From positions 26,197-90,196 of the forward strand of contig DASYAE010000186.1 of assembly GCA_036501535.1 (NCBI GenBank): 64,000 nucleotides of DNA, given 5' to 3'. Below, piece by piece: positions 34,650 to 43,000 of the stretch (position 1 is its first letter; each line of letters begins with the position of its first letter). The translations under genes were made by a program, and so were the position numbers. The notes below the pieces were generated by a model. It searched no databases and had not been told where the DNA came from. It saw nothing but the letters and a program-made list of their open reading frames with translations. The DNA comes from DASYAE01 sp036501535. GTDB lineage: Bacteria > Actinomycetota > Actinomycetes > Streptomycetales > Catenulisporaceae.

Positions 34650-35214
34650 CGAGGCCGCGCGTCCCCCGCTGCCGGTCAAGATGGTCATCGCGGGCGGTTT
34701 CGGCGTGGGCAAGACCACCGCGGTGGCCGCGGTCTCCGAGATCGCGCCGCTGACCACCGAGGCCGCGATCACCGAGGTCGCCGCGGGCGTGGACGACGTG
34801 TCGCTGACGCCCGGCAAGACCACCACCACGGTGGCGATGGACTTCGGCTGCCTGACCCTGGACCCCACGCTGAAGCTCTACCTGTTCGGCACGCCGGGGC
34901 AGGACCGGTTCGGGTTCATGTGGGACGACGTGACCGAGGGCGCGCTCGGCGCGCTCGTGGTGGTCGACAGCCGCCGGCTGGACGACTGCTTTCCGGCGGT
35001 GGACTACTTCGAGCGCAAGGGCATGCCGTTCGCCGTCGCGGTGAACACCTTCGACGGGATGCTCGCGTACCCGCTCGACGCGGTGCGCGAGGCGCTGGAC
35101 GTCGGCACCGAGGTCCCGGTGCTCCAGTTCGACGCGCGGGACGGCGGATCGGTCCGCTCCTCCCTGGTGACCGTGCTCGAACACGCGCTGGCCCGGGCCC
35201 TCGCCGCGGCCTAG
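34597..35214 (+). CDS. cvnD: Conservon small GTPase (CvnD)
   Basis: A Ras-like GTPase of the Mgl/Cvn group, 205 residues. P-loop VIAGGFGVGKTTAV (about 26-38), switch region GKTTTTVAMDFG, G3-like LFGTPGQDRFGFMW and guanine-specificity motif AVNTFDG. Start ATG 34597 has GAAGGG upstream; ATG 34636 would also give a complete domain. It is the output element of the conservon. A short perfect hairpin behind it ends the operon. Confidence 0.9.
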   Translation: MDFAPSPPQSAPAMPNGDEAARPPLPVKMVIAGGFGVGKTTAVAAVSEIAPLTTEAAITEVAAGVDDVSLTPGKTTTTVAMDFGCLTLDPTLKLYLFGTPGQDRFGFMWDDVTEGALGALVVVDSRRLDDCFPAVDYFERKGMPFAVAVNTFDGMLAYPLDAVREALDVGTEVPVLQFDARDGGSVRSSLVTVLEHALARALAAA

Positions 35215-35218
35215 GCAG

Positions 35219-35236
35219 GGCGCGCGACAGCGCGCC
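35219..35236 (+). terminator. Terminator after the conservon
   Basis: GGCGCGC-GACA-GCGCGCC is a perfect 7-bp hairpin five bases after the cvnD stop. There is no T-run. Confidence 0.5.
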
Positions 35237-35259
35237 GAATATCGCGGAACCGCTCGCTG

Positions 35260-35391
35260 AGCCACCCCTCAGGCGTATTCGCCACCTTTTCGCCACGGTC
35301 TGTCACCCTGCATGCGCAGGGCGCTGACTGGCGGATCGGCGACGCACCGATGAGAGGGTGGCTATTTCACGGGCCGTCAGATATTTGTGAA
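35260..35391 (+). ncRNA. Candidate structured leader RNA upstream of the S53 protease
   Basis: The segment folds into a closing stem with three internal hairpins that tile it. P1: AGCCACCC-CTC (35260-35270) pairs with GAG-A-GGGTGGCT (35352-35363), with one bulged A. P2: GGCG-TATT-CGCC (35272-35283). P3: CGCCA (35291) and GTCACCCTGC (35302-35311) pair with GCAGGG, TGAC and TGGCG (35316-35333) around an ATGC loop. P4: ATCGG/CCGAT (35335-35339, 35347-35351). Behind it, TTCAC (35366-35370) can pair with GTGAA (35387-35391), which contains the only SD-like bases before ATG 35394. I do not recognise a known riboswitch class. Confidence 0.35.
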
Positions 35392-35393
35392 GT

Positions 35394-36944
35394 ATGGAAT
35401 TCTCGGTCTCGCATCGCCAGCCCCTGCCCGGCGCGACCGTCCTGGGTCCGGCCGACCCGGACGAGCCGCTCGAGGTCACGCTCTACCTGCGCCGCCGCAA
35501 TCCCCTGCCGCCGGACGTGAAGTCCGGGCAGGCCCGGCTGACCCGGGCCGAGCTGCGCGAGAACTTCGGTGCGGACGAGGGGGACGTGGAGGCGGTGCGG
35601 GCGGCGCTCGAGCCGCTGGGCGTCGACGTCGTGGCGGTGGACGCCGGAGCGCGGCGGGTCGTCGTGGCCGGGCGGACCGCGGACGTCGCCCGCGCATTCG
35701 GCACCGAGCTCCAGCAAGCGCGCCTGCGCACCTCGCCGCGGGGCCGCCCGGTGGCCGGCGAGGAGCACACAGAGCAGGTGCGCCGCTACCGCACCGGCCC
35801 GCTCAGCCTGCCCGACGAGCTGTCCGGCGTGGTCACCGCCGTGCTCGGGCTGGACGACCGGCCGCAGGCCCGCGCGCACTTCCGGACGGCCGCGAAGAAG
35901 GCGGGCACCTCGTCCTTCACGCCGCCGCAGGTCGGCAAGGCCTACGGGTTCCCCGCCGGAGCCGACGGCGCCGGCCGGACGCTGGCCCTGATCGAGCTCG
36001 GCGGCGGCTACGCGCAGTCCGACCTGGACGCCTATTTCCAGTCGCTGGGCATCGCCACGCCGTCGGTGCAGGCGGTGTCCGTGGACCAGGGCTCGAACAC
36101 GCCGACCGGCGACCCGAACAGCGCGGACGGCGAGGTGATGCTCGACATCGAGGTCGCCGGCTCGCTGGCGCCGGGCGCGAAGCAGATGGTCTACTTCGCC
36201 CCGAACACCGACCAGGGCTTCACCGACGCGGTCAGCCAGGCCGCGCACGCCGAGCCGACCCCGGACGTCATCTCGATCAGCTGGGGCGGGCCCGAGGACT
36301 CCTGGACCGCGCAGGGCCGCACCGCCCTGGACCAGGCCTGCGCGGACGCCGTCGCGCTCGGCGTGACCGTGCTGGCCGCAGCGGGTGACAACGGCTCCGG
36401 CGACGGCGAGAGCGACGGGAAGCCGCACTGCGACTTCCCCGCCTCCAGCCCCAACGTGCTCGGCTGCGGCGGCACCAGCCTGATCCTCGACGCCACGGGG
36501 GCGATCGCCGCGGAGACGGTGTGGAACGACGGGTCCGGCGGCGGCGCGACCGGCGGCGGGATCTCGGCCGACTACCCGGTCCCGTCCTGGCAGACGGCCG
36601 CGGGCGTGCCCGGCTCCGGGCGCGGCGTGCCGGACGTGGCGGGCAACGCCGATCCGGGGACCGGGTACGAGATCCGGGTCGACGGCCAGAGCATGGTGAT
36701 CGGCGGCACCAGCGCGGTCGCCCCGCTGTGGGCGGCGCTGCTCTGCCTGCTGGCGCAGCAGTCGGGCTCCTCGTTCGGGCTTGTGCAGGCAGTGATCTAC
36801 AAGGGTGTGGCGGCGGGTCGGGTGCAGCCGGGATTCCGGGACATCACCTCGGGCGGCAACGGCGCCTACTCGGCCGCCGCCGGCTGGGATCCGTGCACCG
36901 GCCTCGGCAGCCCGGACGCCCCTGCGCTCGGCTCGGTGCTGTAG
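35394..36944 (+). CDS. S53 family serine-carboxyl peptidase (sedolisin/kumamolisin type)
   Basis: A 516-residue protease active at acid pH in characterised relatives. The propeptide domain runs about 1-165 (LEVTLYLRRRNPLP, LGVDVVAVDAGARRVVVAGRTADVARAFG), then the catalytic domain. The triad is read as Glu and Asp in GEVMLDIEV, the oxyanion Asp in AAAGDNGSGDG and Ser in GGTSAVAPLWAA. The calcium loop is FRDITSGGNGAY...WDPCTGLG at the C-terminus. No classical signal peptide is visible, as in some kumamolisins, so the export route is unclear. The SD is poor (GTGAAG) and lies in a possible hairpin of the structured leader. Confidence 0.87.
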   Translation: MEFSVSHRQPLPGATVLGPADPDEPLEVTLYLRRRNPLPPDVKSGQARLTRAELRENFGADEGDVEAVRAALEPLGVDVVAVDAGARRVVVAGRTADVARAFGTELQQARLRTSPRGRPVAGEEHTEQVRRYRTGPLSLPDELSGVVTAVLGLDDRPQARAHFRTAAKKAGTSSFTPPQVGKAYGFPAGADGAGRTLALIELGGGYAQSDLDAYFQSLGIATPSVQAVSVDQGSNTPTGDPNSADGEVMLDIEVAGSLAPGAKQMVYFAPNTDQGFTDAVSQAAHAEPTPDVISISWGGPEDSWTAQGRTALDQACADAVALGVTVLAAAGDNGSGDGESDGKPHCDFPASSPNVLGCGGTSLILDATGAIAAETVWNDGSGGGATGGGISADYPVPSWQTAAGVPGSGRGVPDVAGNADPGTGYEIRVDGQSMVIGGTSAVAPLWAALLCLLAQQSGSSFGLVQAVIYKGVAAGRVQPGFRDITSGGNGAYSAAAGWDPCTGLGSPDAPALGSVL

Positions 36945-36956
36945 CCGCCCCGATAT

Positions 36957-36997
36957 GACTGTGTCCTGGCACGCCTTGAATCGGCGGGAACACAGTC
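36957..36997. promoter_or_regulatory. Inverted repeat GACTGTGT / ACACAGTC
   Basis: Perfect 8-base arms (36957-36964 and 36990-36997) are separated by 25 bases. It could be a weak terminator for the protease gene or an operator upstream of the RNase Z promoter. Confidence 0.4.
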
Positions 36998-37008
36998 GTC
37001 GGCGCCGG

Positions 37009-37014
37009 TAATAT
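37009..37014 (+). promoter_or_regulatory. -10 box of a leaderless RNase Z message
   Basis: TAATAT sits 6 bases before ATG 37021, and no SD sequence is present, which fits leaderless transcription. There is no good -35 at 17 bases. Confidence 0.5.
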
Positions 37015-37020
37015 CGGCCC

Positions 37021-37977
37021 ATGCGCGAACTCGCGGTGCTCGGGACGGCGAGCCAGTCGCCGACCCGCGCGCGCAACCACAACGGGTACTTCCTGCGCTG
37101 GGACGACGAGGGCTTCCTGTTCGACCCGGGGGAGGGGACCCAGCGGCAGATGCTGCTGGCCGGGGTCGCCGCCCCGGACGTGACCCGGGTCTGCGTCACC
37201 CACTTCCACGGAGACCACTGCTTCGGCCTGCCGGGGGTGCTGTCCCGGATGGCGCTGGACCAGGTCGCGCACCCGGTGCACTGCCACTACCCGGCGTCCG
37301 GGAAGGCCGAGTTCGACCGGCTGCGCTGGATCCCGGAGGACTACGCGGCGCGGGTGCTGCGCGAAGTCCCGGCGGCCGGCGAGGCGGCGCTGCTGGCGGA
37401 CGCGCCCTTCGGCACGCTGACGGCGCGTCGGCTGCGGCACCGGGTGGAGGCCTACGGGTACCGCATCGAGGAGCCGCCGGGGCGCCGGATGCTGCCGGAC
37501 CGGCTGGCCGCGCTCGGCGTCGCAGGCCCCGACGTCGGCCGGCTGCAGCGCGAGGGGAGCATCGAGATCCGGGTGCCGGAGGCCGGCGGGTCCGGGGACG
37601 CGGCCCGGGACGCGACGCGCACGGTGACCCTCGAGGAGGTCAGCGCCGAGCGGCCGGGCCAGGTCGCGGCGTTCGTCATGGACACCGGGCCCTGCGACGC
37701 GATCGACGCGCTGGCCGACGGCGCCGACCTGCTGGTCATCGAGGCCACCTACCTCGCCGCGCAGGCGCAGCTGGCCGCGGACTACCTGCATCTGACGGCC
37801 GGCCAGGCCGCGGCGGCGGCCGCCCGATGCCGTGTCAGGACCCTGGTGCTCACGCACTTCTCCAGCCGCTACACCGACATGTCCGAGTTCGAGCGCGAGG
37901 CGCGCGAGCACTTCGACGGCGAACTGGTCGTCGCCGCCGACCTCGACCGGGTGCCGGTCCCGGCCCGCAGGGACTGA
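37021..37977 (+). CDS. rnz: Ribonuclease Z
   Basis: A metallo-beta-lactamase-fold endonuclease that trims tRNA 3' ends, 318 residues. The start MRELAVLGTASQSPTRARNH and the zinc motif THFHGDHCFGLPG (about 60-72) are diagnostic. Further zinc ligands are AFVMDTGPC and the late LVLTHFSSRY. An insert around 125-165 corresponds to the exosite arm of RNase Z. It has no SD; a TAATAT box 6 bases upstream indicates a leaderless message. Confidence 0.92.
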   Translation: MRELAVLGTASQSPTRARNHNGYFLRWDDEGFLFDPGEGTQRQMLLAGVAAPDVTRVCVTHFHGDHCFGLPGVLSRMALDQVAHPVHCHYPASGKAEFDRLRWIPEDYAARVLREVPAAGEAALLADAPFGTLTARRLRHRVEAYGYRIEEPPGRRMLPDRLAALGVAGPDVGRLQREGSIEIRVPEAGGSGDAARDATRTVTLEEVSAERPGQVAAFVMDTGPCDAIDALADGADLLVIEATYLAAQAQLAADYLHLTAGQAAAAAARCRVRTLVLTHFSSRYTDMSEFEREAREHFDGELVVAADLDRVPVPARRD

Positions 37978-37996
37978 CCCGGCCCGGCCCGCGAGT

Positions 37997-38017
37997 GCTG
38001 ACCCGGCTCGGGTCAGC
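37997..38017. terminator. Terminator between RNase Z and EccE-like gene
   Basis: GCTGACCCG-GCT-CGGGTCAGC, a perfect 9-bp stem. It overlaps the last codons of the minus-strand gene and serves the two convergent genes. Confidence 0.65.
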
Positions 38018-39434
38018 CGCGCAGGCCAGTGCCCAGCGGCAGGGTGTGCGAGAACATCAGGTGGTGCCGGCGGTCGCAGAACTCGACATAGCCGTCCCGG
38101 GCCTCCGCCGAGGTGCGCGCCGCCGCGCGGGCCAGCTCCACCTCGGTCGCGTCGTGTCCGGAGACGGTCAGGTAGCCGGCCACGGCCGGGGTGCGGTCGC
38201 CGGGCGGGCCGGTCACGCCCATCACGATCGCCGCGGCGCCGCTGACGCCCGGCGGAAGGAATGCGGCGCAGGCGGCGATGTCCAGGCCGCCGACCGCGCG
38301 CGGCCACTTCTTCACCCACGCGGTGGCGTGCCACCAGGTCGAGTCGCGCTTGGCCGGGCCGGACGGGCCGGTCATCGCGACGAACCGGGGCGAGCGCGCG
38401 TCCACCTCAGTGGGCTGCCACAGCGCCGCCCCGCTGTCCGGCACCGTCGCGGCGGCGGTCGGCCACAGCGCGCCGCGGCCGGGCAGCACCAGGGCGCCGA
38501 GCACCGAGCTGAGCGCGGGCTTGTCCAGCGGGACGAGCGGCCCGAGCCGGGCGCCGGCGGTGCCGTCGGCCGCCAGCATGCTGAGCACGTCCCCGATCTT
38601 CTGCGCCGCGACCAGGGTCAGGCCGCGCTCGCCCTGCGCGAACCGGGCCGCCTCGAGGACCAGCTGCTGGGTGTAGCGCAGCGAGACCACGACGAAGGCG
38701 CGGGTGCGGCCGACCGGGCCGGGCACCTGGTTGACCACCTGGATCCGGCACAGCGGGATCGCCGCCGCCTCGGCCCGCTCGAAGACCGAGGCGAGGCGCG
38801 CGCCGAGGTCGCGGGCACCGGGCCCGCGCAGGACGCCCGGCGAGATCTCGGCCACCGCGACGACCGTCGCGCCGGGCCCGCCGAGCAGCAGCAGCGCCGC
38901 GTCCCGCGCACCGATGCTGGCCGGCAGCCAGTGCAGACCGCCTATGCCGAACGGCTCCGGGCGCCGCGCGGTCCACTTGGGCAGGTGGGAGAGGTGGGAG
39001 CGGGTACGCCGCTGGCGCAGCCAGAAGCCGAGGCCGCCGGGCTGCCCAGGCCCGGCCCGACCCGGCGCGACCGGGATCGAAGCGTTCTTCGCCGACACTC
39101 GCGACCTCTTGCGGGCGAAGAGCGCGCCGGCCCCGGCCGCCGGGGGCCGCTCCTGCTCCGCGCGCTCCTTGACCTGCACCGTCTTGCGCGGCGGCGGCGC
39201 CTGACCGGGCGTCAGCTGACCCGGCGTCGGTTGGCCGGGCTGGTCCTGCGGCTGGCGCCGGGCCGGCGGCGGAGCCGGAGGCCGCTTCCCCTGCGCTGAT
39301 TTGCCTTGCGCCGACTTGGCCTGAGCCGACTTACCCTGCGTCGACTTGTTGCCCTGCGCTGATTTGCCCTGTGTCGATTTGCCTTGGGCTGAGGGTGGAA
39401 CCGGATCAGGCCGCGTCCCCGGCCGATGCGCCAC
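38013..39434 (-). CDS. EccE-like protein with N-terminal AQGKS repeats
   Basis: A 473-residue protein. GTG 39434 has GGAGG upstream. Residues about 17-50 are repeats of SAQGK/STQGK, followed by a Pro/Gln-rich section. From about 160 the pattern resembles the soluble part of type VII secretion EccE: FVVVSLRYTQQLVLEAARFAQGE, then DSTWWHATAWVKKWPR, LDIAACAAFLPPG and the end MFSHTLPLGTG. The two N-terminal membrane helices of EccE are absent. A relation to the SCO6880-type conjugation proteins is the alternative. No EccB, EccC, EccD, MycP or Esx gene lies in the window. Divergent to the LysM-BTAD gene. Confidence 0.5.
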   Translation of the reverse strand: MAHRPGTRPDPVPPSAQGKSTQGKSAQGNKSTQGKSAQAKSAQGKSAQGKRPPAPPPARRQPQDQPGQPTPGQLTPGQAPPPRKTVQVKERAEQERPPAAGAGALFARKRSRVSAKNASIPVAPGRAGPGQPGGLGFWLRQRRTRSHLSHLPKWTARRPEPFGIGGLHWLPASIGARDAALLLLGGPGATVVAVAEISPGVLRGPGARDLGARLASVFERAEAAAIPLCRIQVVNQVPGPVGRTRAFVVVSLRYTQQLVLEAARFAQGERGLTLVAAQKIGDVLSMLAADGTAGARLGPLVPLDKPALSSVLGALVLPGRGALWPTAAATVPDSGAALWQPTEVDARSPRFVAMTGPSGPAKRDSTWWHATAWVKKWPRAVGGLDIAACAAFLPPGVSGAAAIVMGVTGPPGDRTPAVAGYLTVSGHDATEVELARAAARTSAEARDGYVEFCDRRHHLMFSHTLPLGTGLRG

Positions 39435-39861
39435 GCTTCCGCCTCCAGTCGCCGGCTACGTCCGGCGCGCCGATCTCACCTCGAGCGGCCCCTCCGCACG
39501 GACCGTCTCGCCATCAGGGAAGTCTGTCACAGGCGGCACCCCGCTGTCGGCCGACAAGCCGCGAGTGACGCTCAGCTCACCTCTTGTCCGCCTAGCGTAG
39601 TACTGGTACGTTGCAGCTCGGTGCTCTGAGAAGGTCTACACTGCACAGCCCTGCTGTAGGCCTGGTCAGGGCGCCGGGACGGACGTTCGCCGGGGGTGCG
39701 CGGCGCGGCCCGGTCTGGGTCTGCTGCCCGGCGGTGCTTCCGGGTACGACAGCGCAAGCTCAACAAGCCGTGGACGGATTCCCCGCGAGCGTTGCGCCGC
39801 CGTGACCATGGCCTGACCTACCATCAGTCCGCCACAGTGTTCAGGGGGAGGCTGGATTCAG
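39435..39861. other. Divergent intergenic region, EccE-like / LysM-BTAD
   Basis: A 427-base gap without a gene I can support; short frames in it lack SD sites and family-like sequence. It holds a small inverted repeat GTAC-TG-GTAC (39601-39610) and a TACACT box near 39638, which could be a -10 on the plus strand with a poor -35. Ribosome sites for both flanking genes are present at its edges. Confidence 0.5.
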
Positions 39862-42800
39862 GTGCCGGACCGCAGGGCAGAACGGTCCGCCGGCTCGGCC
39901 GCGACGGTGACCGCCGCGTGGCTCCTCTTGCTCTGCCTGGTCATCGGCGTCCCGCTGGCGTTGGCAGCGCTCTTCGGATGGCCGCTCTCCGGCGTACGCG
40001 TCCCGCACGGCATGCCGCGCGACCCCTGGACGCTGCACACGCTCTCCCGCTGGGCTGCGGTGGCCGTCTGGATTCTGTGGGCCCAGTTCACCGCCGCGGT
40101 GGCCACCGAGATCCGCGCGGTCCGGTCGGGCCGCCCGGCGTCCGCGGCCGGAACCCGGTCCGCCGACCGGCGCAAGGTCCGCGGCAAGCCCCCGGCCGAG
40201 CGGCGCGCGCACGCCTATCCCCGCTGGAATCTGAGCCACGCCCTGGCCCGAAGCCTCGTCGCCGTGACGTTCGCCGGCGCCCTCTCGTCCGCCGGGGCCA
40301 CCGTCGCCTCGGCCCAGACGATGGCCGCCGCCGCGCCGGTCGCGGCAGTGGCCGTGCTTCCGGTCAGCGCCGCCGCGGCCCCCGGCGCCGCGCCGGGCAG
40401 CCTGGCGCCCGACTCCGTGCAACAGACGCAGCAGCAGTCTGCCGCCGCCGCGCCGCAGTATCAGTACTATGAGGTCCAGGAGGGCGACTCGCTCTGGGTG
40501 ATCGCCGCGCGCTACCTCGGCGACGGCGACCGCTACACCGACATCGCGACCCTCAACCTCGGCCGGATGCAGCCGGACGGCAGCGAGCTGGAGGACGCCG
40601 GGCTCATCCAGCCCGGCTGGATCCTGACCCTGCCCGGCGACGCGCAGGGCGCCGGACTGCTCGCCCAGCCGCCCGCGGCGGCCGCCGCCACGCCGCCGAC
40701 CACCGTCACGCCCCCGGCGACGAGCCCGCCGGCCGCCGGCTCCCCGGCCCCGGCCTCGGGCGCGCCGTCGGCTTCGCCTACCGCGAACGGCAGCTCGGCG
40801 TCGGCGGCGGCGACGCAGATCGGCCAGCGGCCGGCGACCACAGTGAACGGCAGCACCCACAAGGCGTCCGACACGTCTGCGCACTCCGCAAAGCCCGCGC
40901 CTGCGCCAGCCGCCGGCTCGTCCGGCGTGCTGCCGCACCCGGTCGCGTCCCGGCCGGCGCTGTCGGGGGACGAGAGCTCGCCGAAGCGCCCGGTCGCCGA
41001 GAACACCGTCCTGCACACGATCGCCGACGCGCTGCCCTACGTCGCCCTGATCGGCTCCCCGGTCCTCGCCGCCGCCCTACTCGGCGCGCTGACCTCGGCC
41101 GCCCGCCGCCGGCGCCGCGACCACCCGGGCGCCCCGCTGCTCACCCTGGCCGCGCCGCCGGATCCCGCGGTCGCCGAGGTCGAGCGGACCATCCGCGCCG
41201 CGGCCGCCACCGACACCGTCGACCTGATCGACCGGGCCATGCGCGGCCTCTGGACGCAGACGCCGTCCGGCGCCGGCGCCGCCGCCGCGCCCCCGGTCCG
41301 CTTCGCCCGCGCCGACCCCGAATGCCTGCACCTGTTGTTCGAGCGCCCCGTCAAATCGCCCCCGGCTCCGTGGACCGCTCAGGCCGGCGGCAAGCAGTGG
41401 CGGGCCGACCGCGGTGCGGCCGAGTTCGGCGACGGCGCCCCGGCCGAAGGCGCCCTGACAGGTTCGGCGGCCGCCGCGCTGGCGGTCCCGTTCCCGCTGC
41501 TGCTCTGCATCGGCTCGGCCGGCGAGGAGCAGGTGATGGTCAACCTCGCCGCCGCGCCCGGCCGCAGCACCGTGCTGACCGGCCCGGCCCGCCAGCGCCG
41601 CGCCGTGCTCGCCGCCGCGGCCGCGACCCTCGCCGCCTCGCCGTGGAGCGCCCAGGTGCGGATCGAGGCGGTCGGCCTGCCGCCGGAGCTCGCGCTGCTC
41701 GCCCCGGACCGCCTGCGCATCCACCCGACCCTCAACAGTGCGATATCCGCGCTGCGCAGCGGCGCCGCCGCGGACGCCGGGGCGCAGATCCTGTCCGCCG
41801 ACCCGGCCGAGCCGTCCCCCATCAGGCTGCTGATCGTGGAGGGCATCCAGCCGTACGACCTGACCCAGCTGTCCGAGCGGCTCGACCTGCCCGCCGAGCC
41901 CGCGCCGGACCACCTCGGCGCGGCCGTCCTGGTCGGCTGCGACACGCCGCCGCCGGACTCGTCCTGCATCGCCGTCGACTCGATCGGCCGCCTGCGCGTC
42001 CCGGGCATCGCCGGCGAGCTGTCCGCCGCCCGGCTGCCTGACACGCTCGCTAGCGCGCTCGGCGCGCTCTTCCGGTCCGCTGAGCGGCCGCGTATCGCGA
42101 ACCGTCCCGCTGACCTGCCCGAACCTGCGCAGTCAGGCGCGGCCGGACCCGATCCGCTCGACCGGCCCGCGGGCATCCGCGTGTGCCTGCTCGGCCCGGT
42201 GGAACTGTACGGAACCACCCCGGTCGACCCCTCGCGCGGCCCGCTGTTCACCGAGGCGCTGGTGCTGCTGCTCTTCTACCGCGCGGGCCTGCCGGCGGCT
42301 GTCTTCTCCCGCGCCCTGTGGCCGCGCGGCATCACCTACGCGGCCCGCGACCGGATGCTGCGCGACCTGCGCACCTGGCTCGGCTCCGGGCCGTCCGGGC
42401 CGCGGCTGGTGCTCGGCCCCGACTCGCTGGTGCGGCTGAGCTGGGACGTGCGCAGCGACTGGGAGGAGTTCCAGGCCGCGTACCGCACCGCCGGCCAGTT
42501 CGCCGACGACCTTTCGGCGCCGCGCCCGCAAGGAGCGGCCGACGGGGCGGAGCTGGCCGACCTGGCGCAGTCCGAGCTGGCCCGGGCGCTGCGGCTGGTG
42601 CGCGGCGAGCTGCTGGCCGACCGGCCGCAGGGCCGTTACTCCTGGCTCGGCTTCGGGACCCAGGAGACCGAGGTGCCGGCGGTGGTCGCGGACGCCGGGT
42701 ACCGGCTCGCCGAGGTGCGGCTCAGGTCCGGCGACGCGTCCGGCGCGCAGTGGGCCGCCGACCAGGGGCTGCTCGGCGCTCCGGACGATGAGCGCCTGGT

Positions 42801-42963
42801 GCAGATCAAGCTGCGCGCGATAGCGGCGCGGGGCGACCGGGAGCTGCTGCACGACGCGGTCGCGGACCTGCGGGTGCGCGCGTGGCGCCGGTACGGAGAG
42901 ACCGACCTGCGCCCGGAGACCGGCGCCGTGGTCGACCAGATGATGGCGATGATCGCGGGCTGA
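39862..42963 (+). CDS. Membrane protein with LysM and BTAD domains
   Basis: A protein of 1033 residues. Helices lie at about 15-37, 62-84 and 131-150; then a LysM domain (about 203-262: YEVQEGDSLWVIAARYLGDGDRY...LIQPGWILTLPG), a Ser/Pro/Ala linker, another helix near 392-410, a central domain with LIVEGIQPYDLT, and at about 775-1033 a winged helix plus BTAD region (VCLLGPVELYG, LRDLRTWLG, YSWLGFGTQETEVPAVVADAGYRLAEVRL). BTAD is normally found in SARP regulators. Combined with LysM and membrane helices it suggests an envelope-linked regulator or assembly factor. The start is GTG 39862. The MinD-like gene follows after 37 bases. Confidence 0.75.
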   Translation: MPDRRAERSAGSAATVTAAWLLLLCLVIGVPLALAALFGWPLSGVRVPHGMPRDPWTLHTLSRWAAVAVWILWAQFTAAVATEIRAVRSGRPASAAGTRSADRRKVRGKPPAERRAHAYPRWNLSHALARSLVAVTFAGALSSAGATVASAQTMAAAAPVAAVAVLPVSAAAAPGAAPGSLAPDSVQQTQQQSAAAAPQYQYYEVQEGDSLWVIAARYLGDGDRYTDIATLNLGRMQPDGSELEDAGLIQPGWILTLPGDAQGAGLLAQPPAAAAATPPTTVTPPATSPPAAGSPAPASGAPSASPTANGSSASAAATQIGQRPATTVNGSTHKASDTSAHSAKPAPAPAAGSSGVLPHPVASRPALSGDESSPKRPVAENTVLHTIADALPYVALIGSPVLAAALLGALTSAARRRRRDHPGAPLLTLAAPPDPAVAEVERTIRAAAATDTVDLIDRAMRGLWTQTPSGAGAAAAPPVRFARADPECLHLLFERPVKSPPAPWTAQAGGKQWRADRGAAEFGDGAPAEGALTGSAAAALAVPFPLLLCIGSAGEEQVMVNLAAAPGRSTVLTGPARQRRAVLAAAAATLAASPWSAQVRIEAVGLPPELALLAPDRLRIHPTLNSAISALRSGAAADAGAQILSADPAEPSPIRLLIVEGIQPYDLTQLSERLDLPAEPAPDHLGAAVLVGCDTPPPDSSCIAVDSIGRLRVPGIAGELSAARLPDTLASALGALFRSAERPRIANRPADLPEPAQSGAAGPDPLDRPAGIRVCLLGPVELYGTTPVDPSRGPLFTEALVLLLFYRAGLPAAVFSRALWPRGITYAARDRMLRDLRTWLGSGPSGPRLVLGPDSLVRLSWDVRSDWEEFQAAYRTAGQFADDLSAPRPQGAADGAELADLAQSELARALRLVRGELLADRPQGRYSWLGFGTQETEVPAVVADAGYRLAEVRLRSGDASGAQWAADQGLLGAPDDERLVQIKLRAIAARGDRELLHDAVADLRVRAWRRYGETDLRPETGAVVDQMMAMIAG

Positions 42964-43000
42964 CCGGGTCCGGGCCGACCGGATCTCAGGGGCCTGCGCG

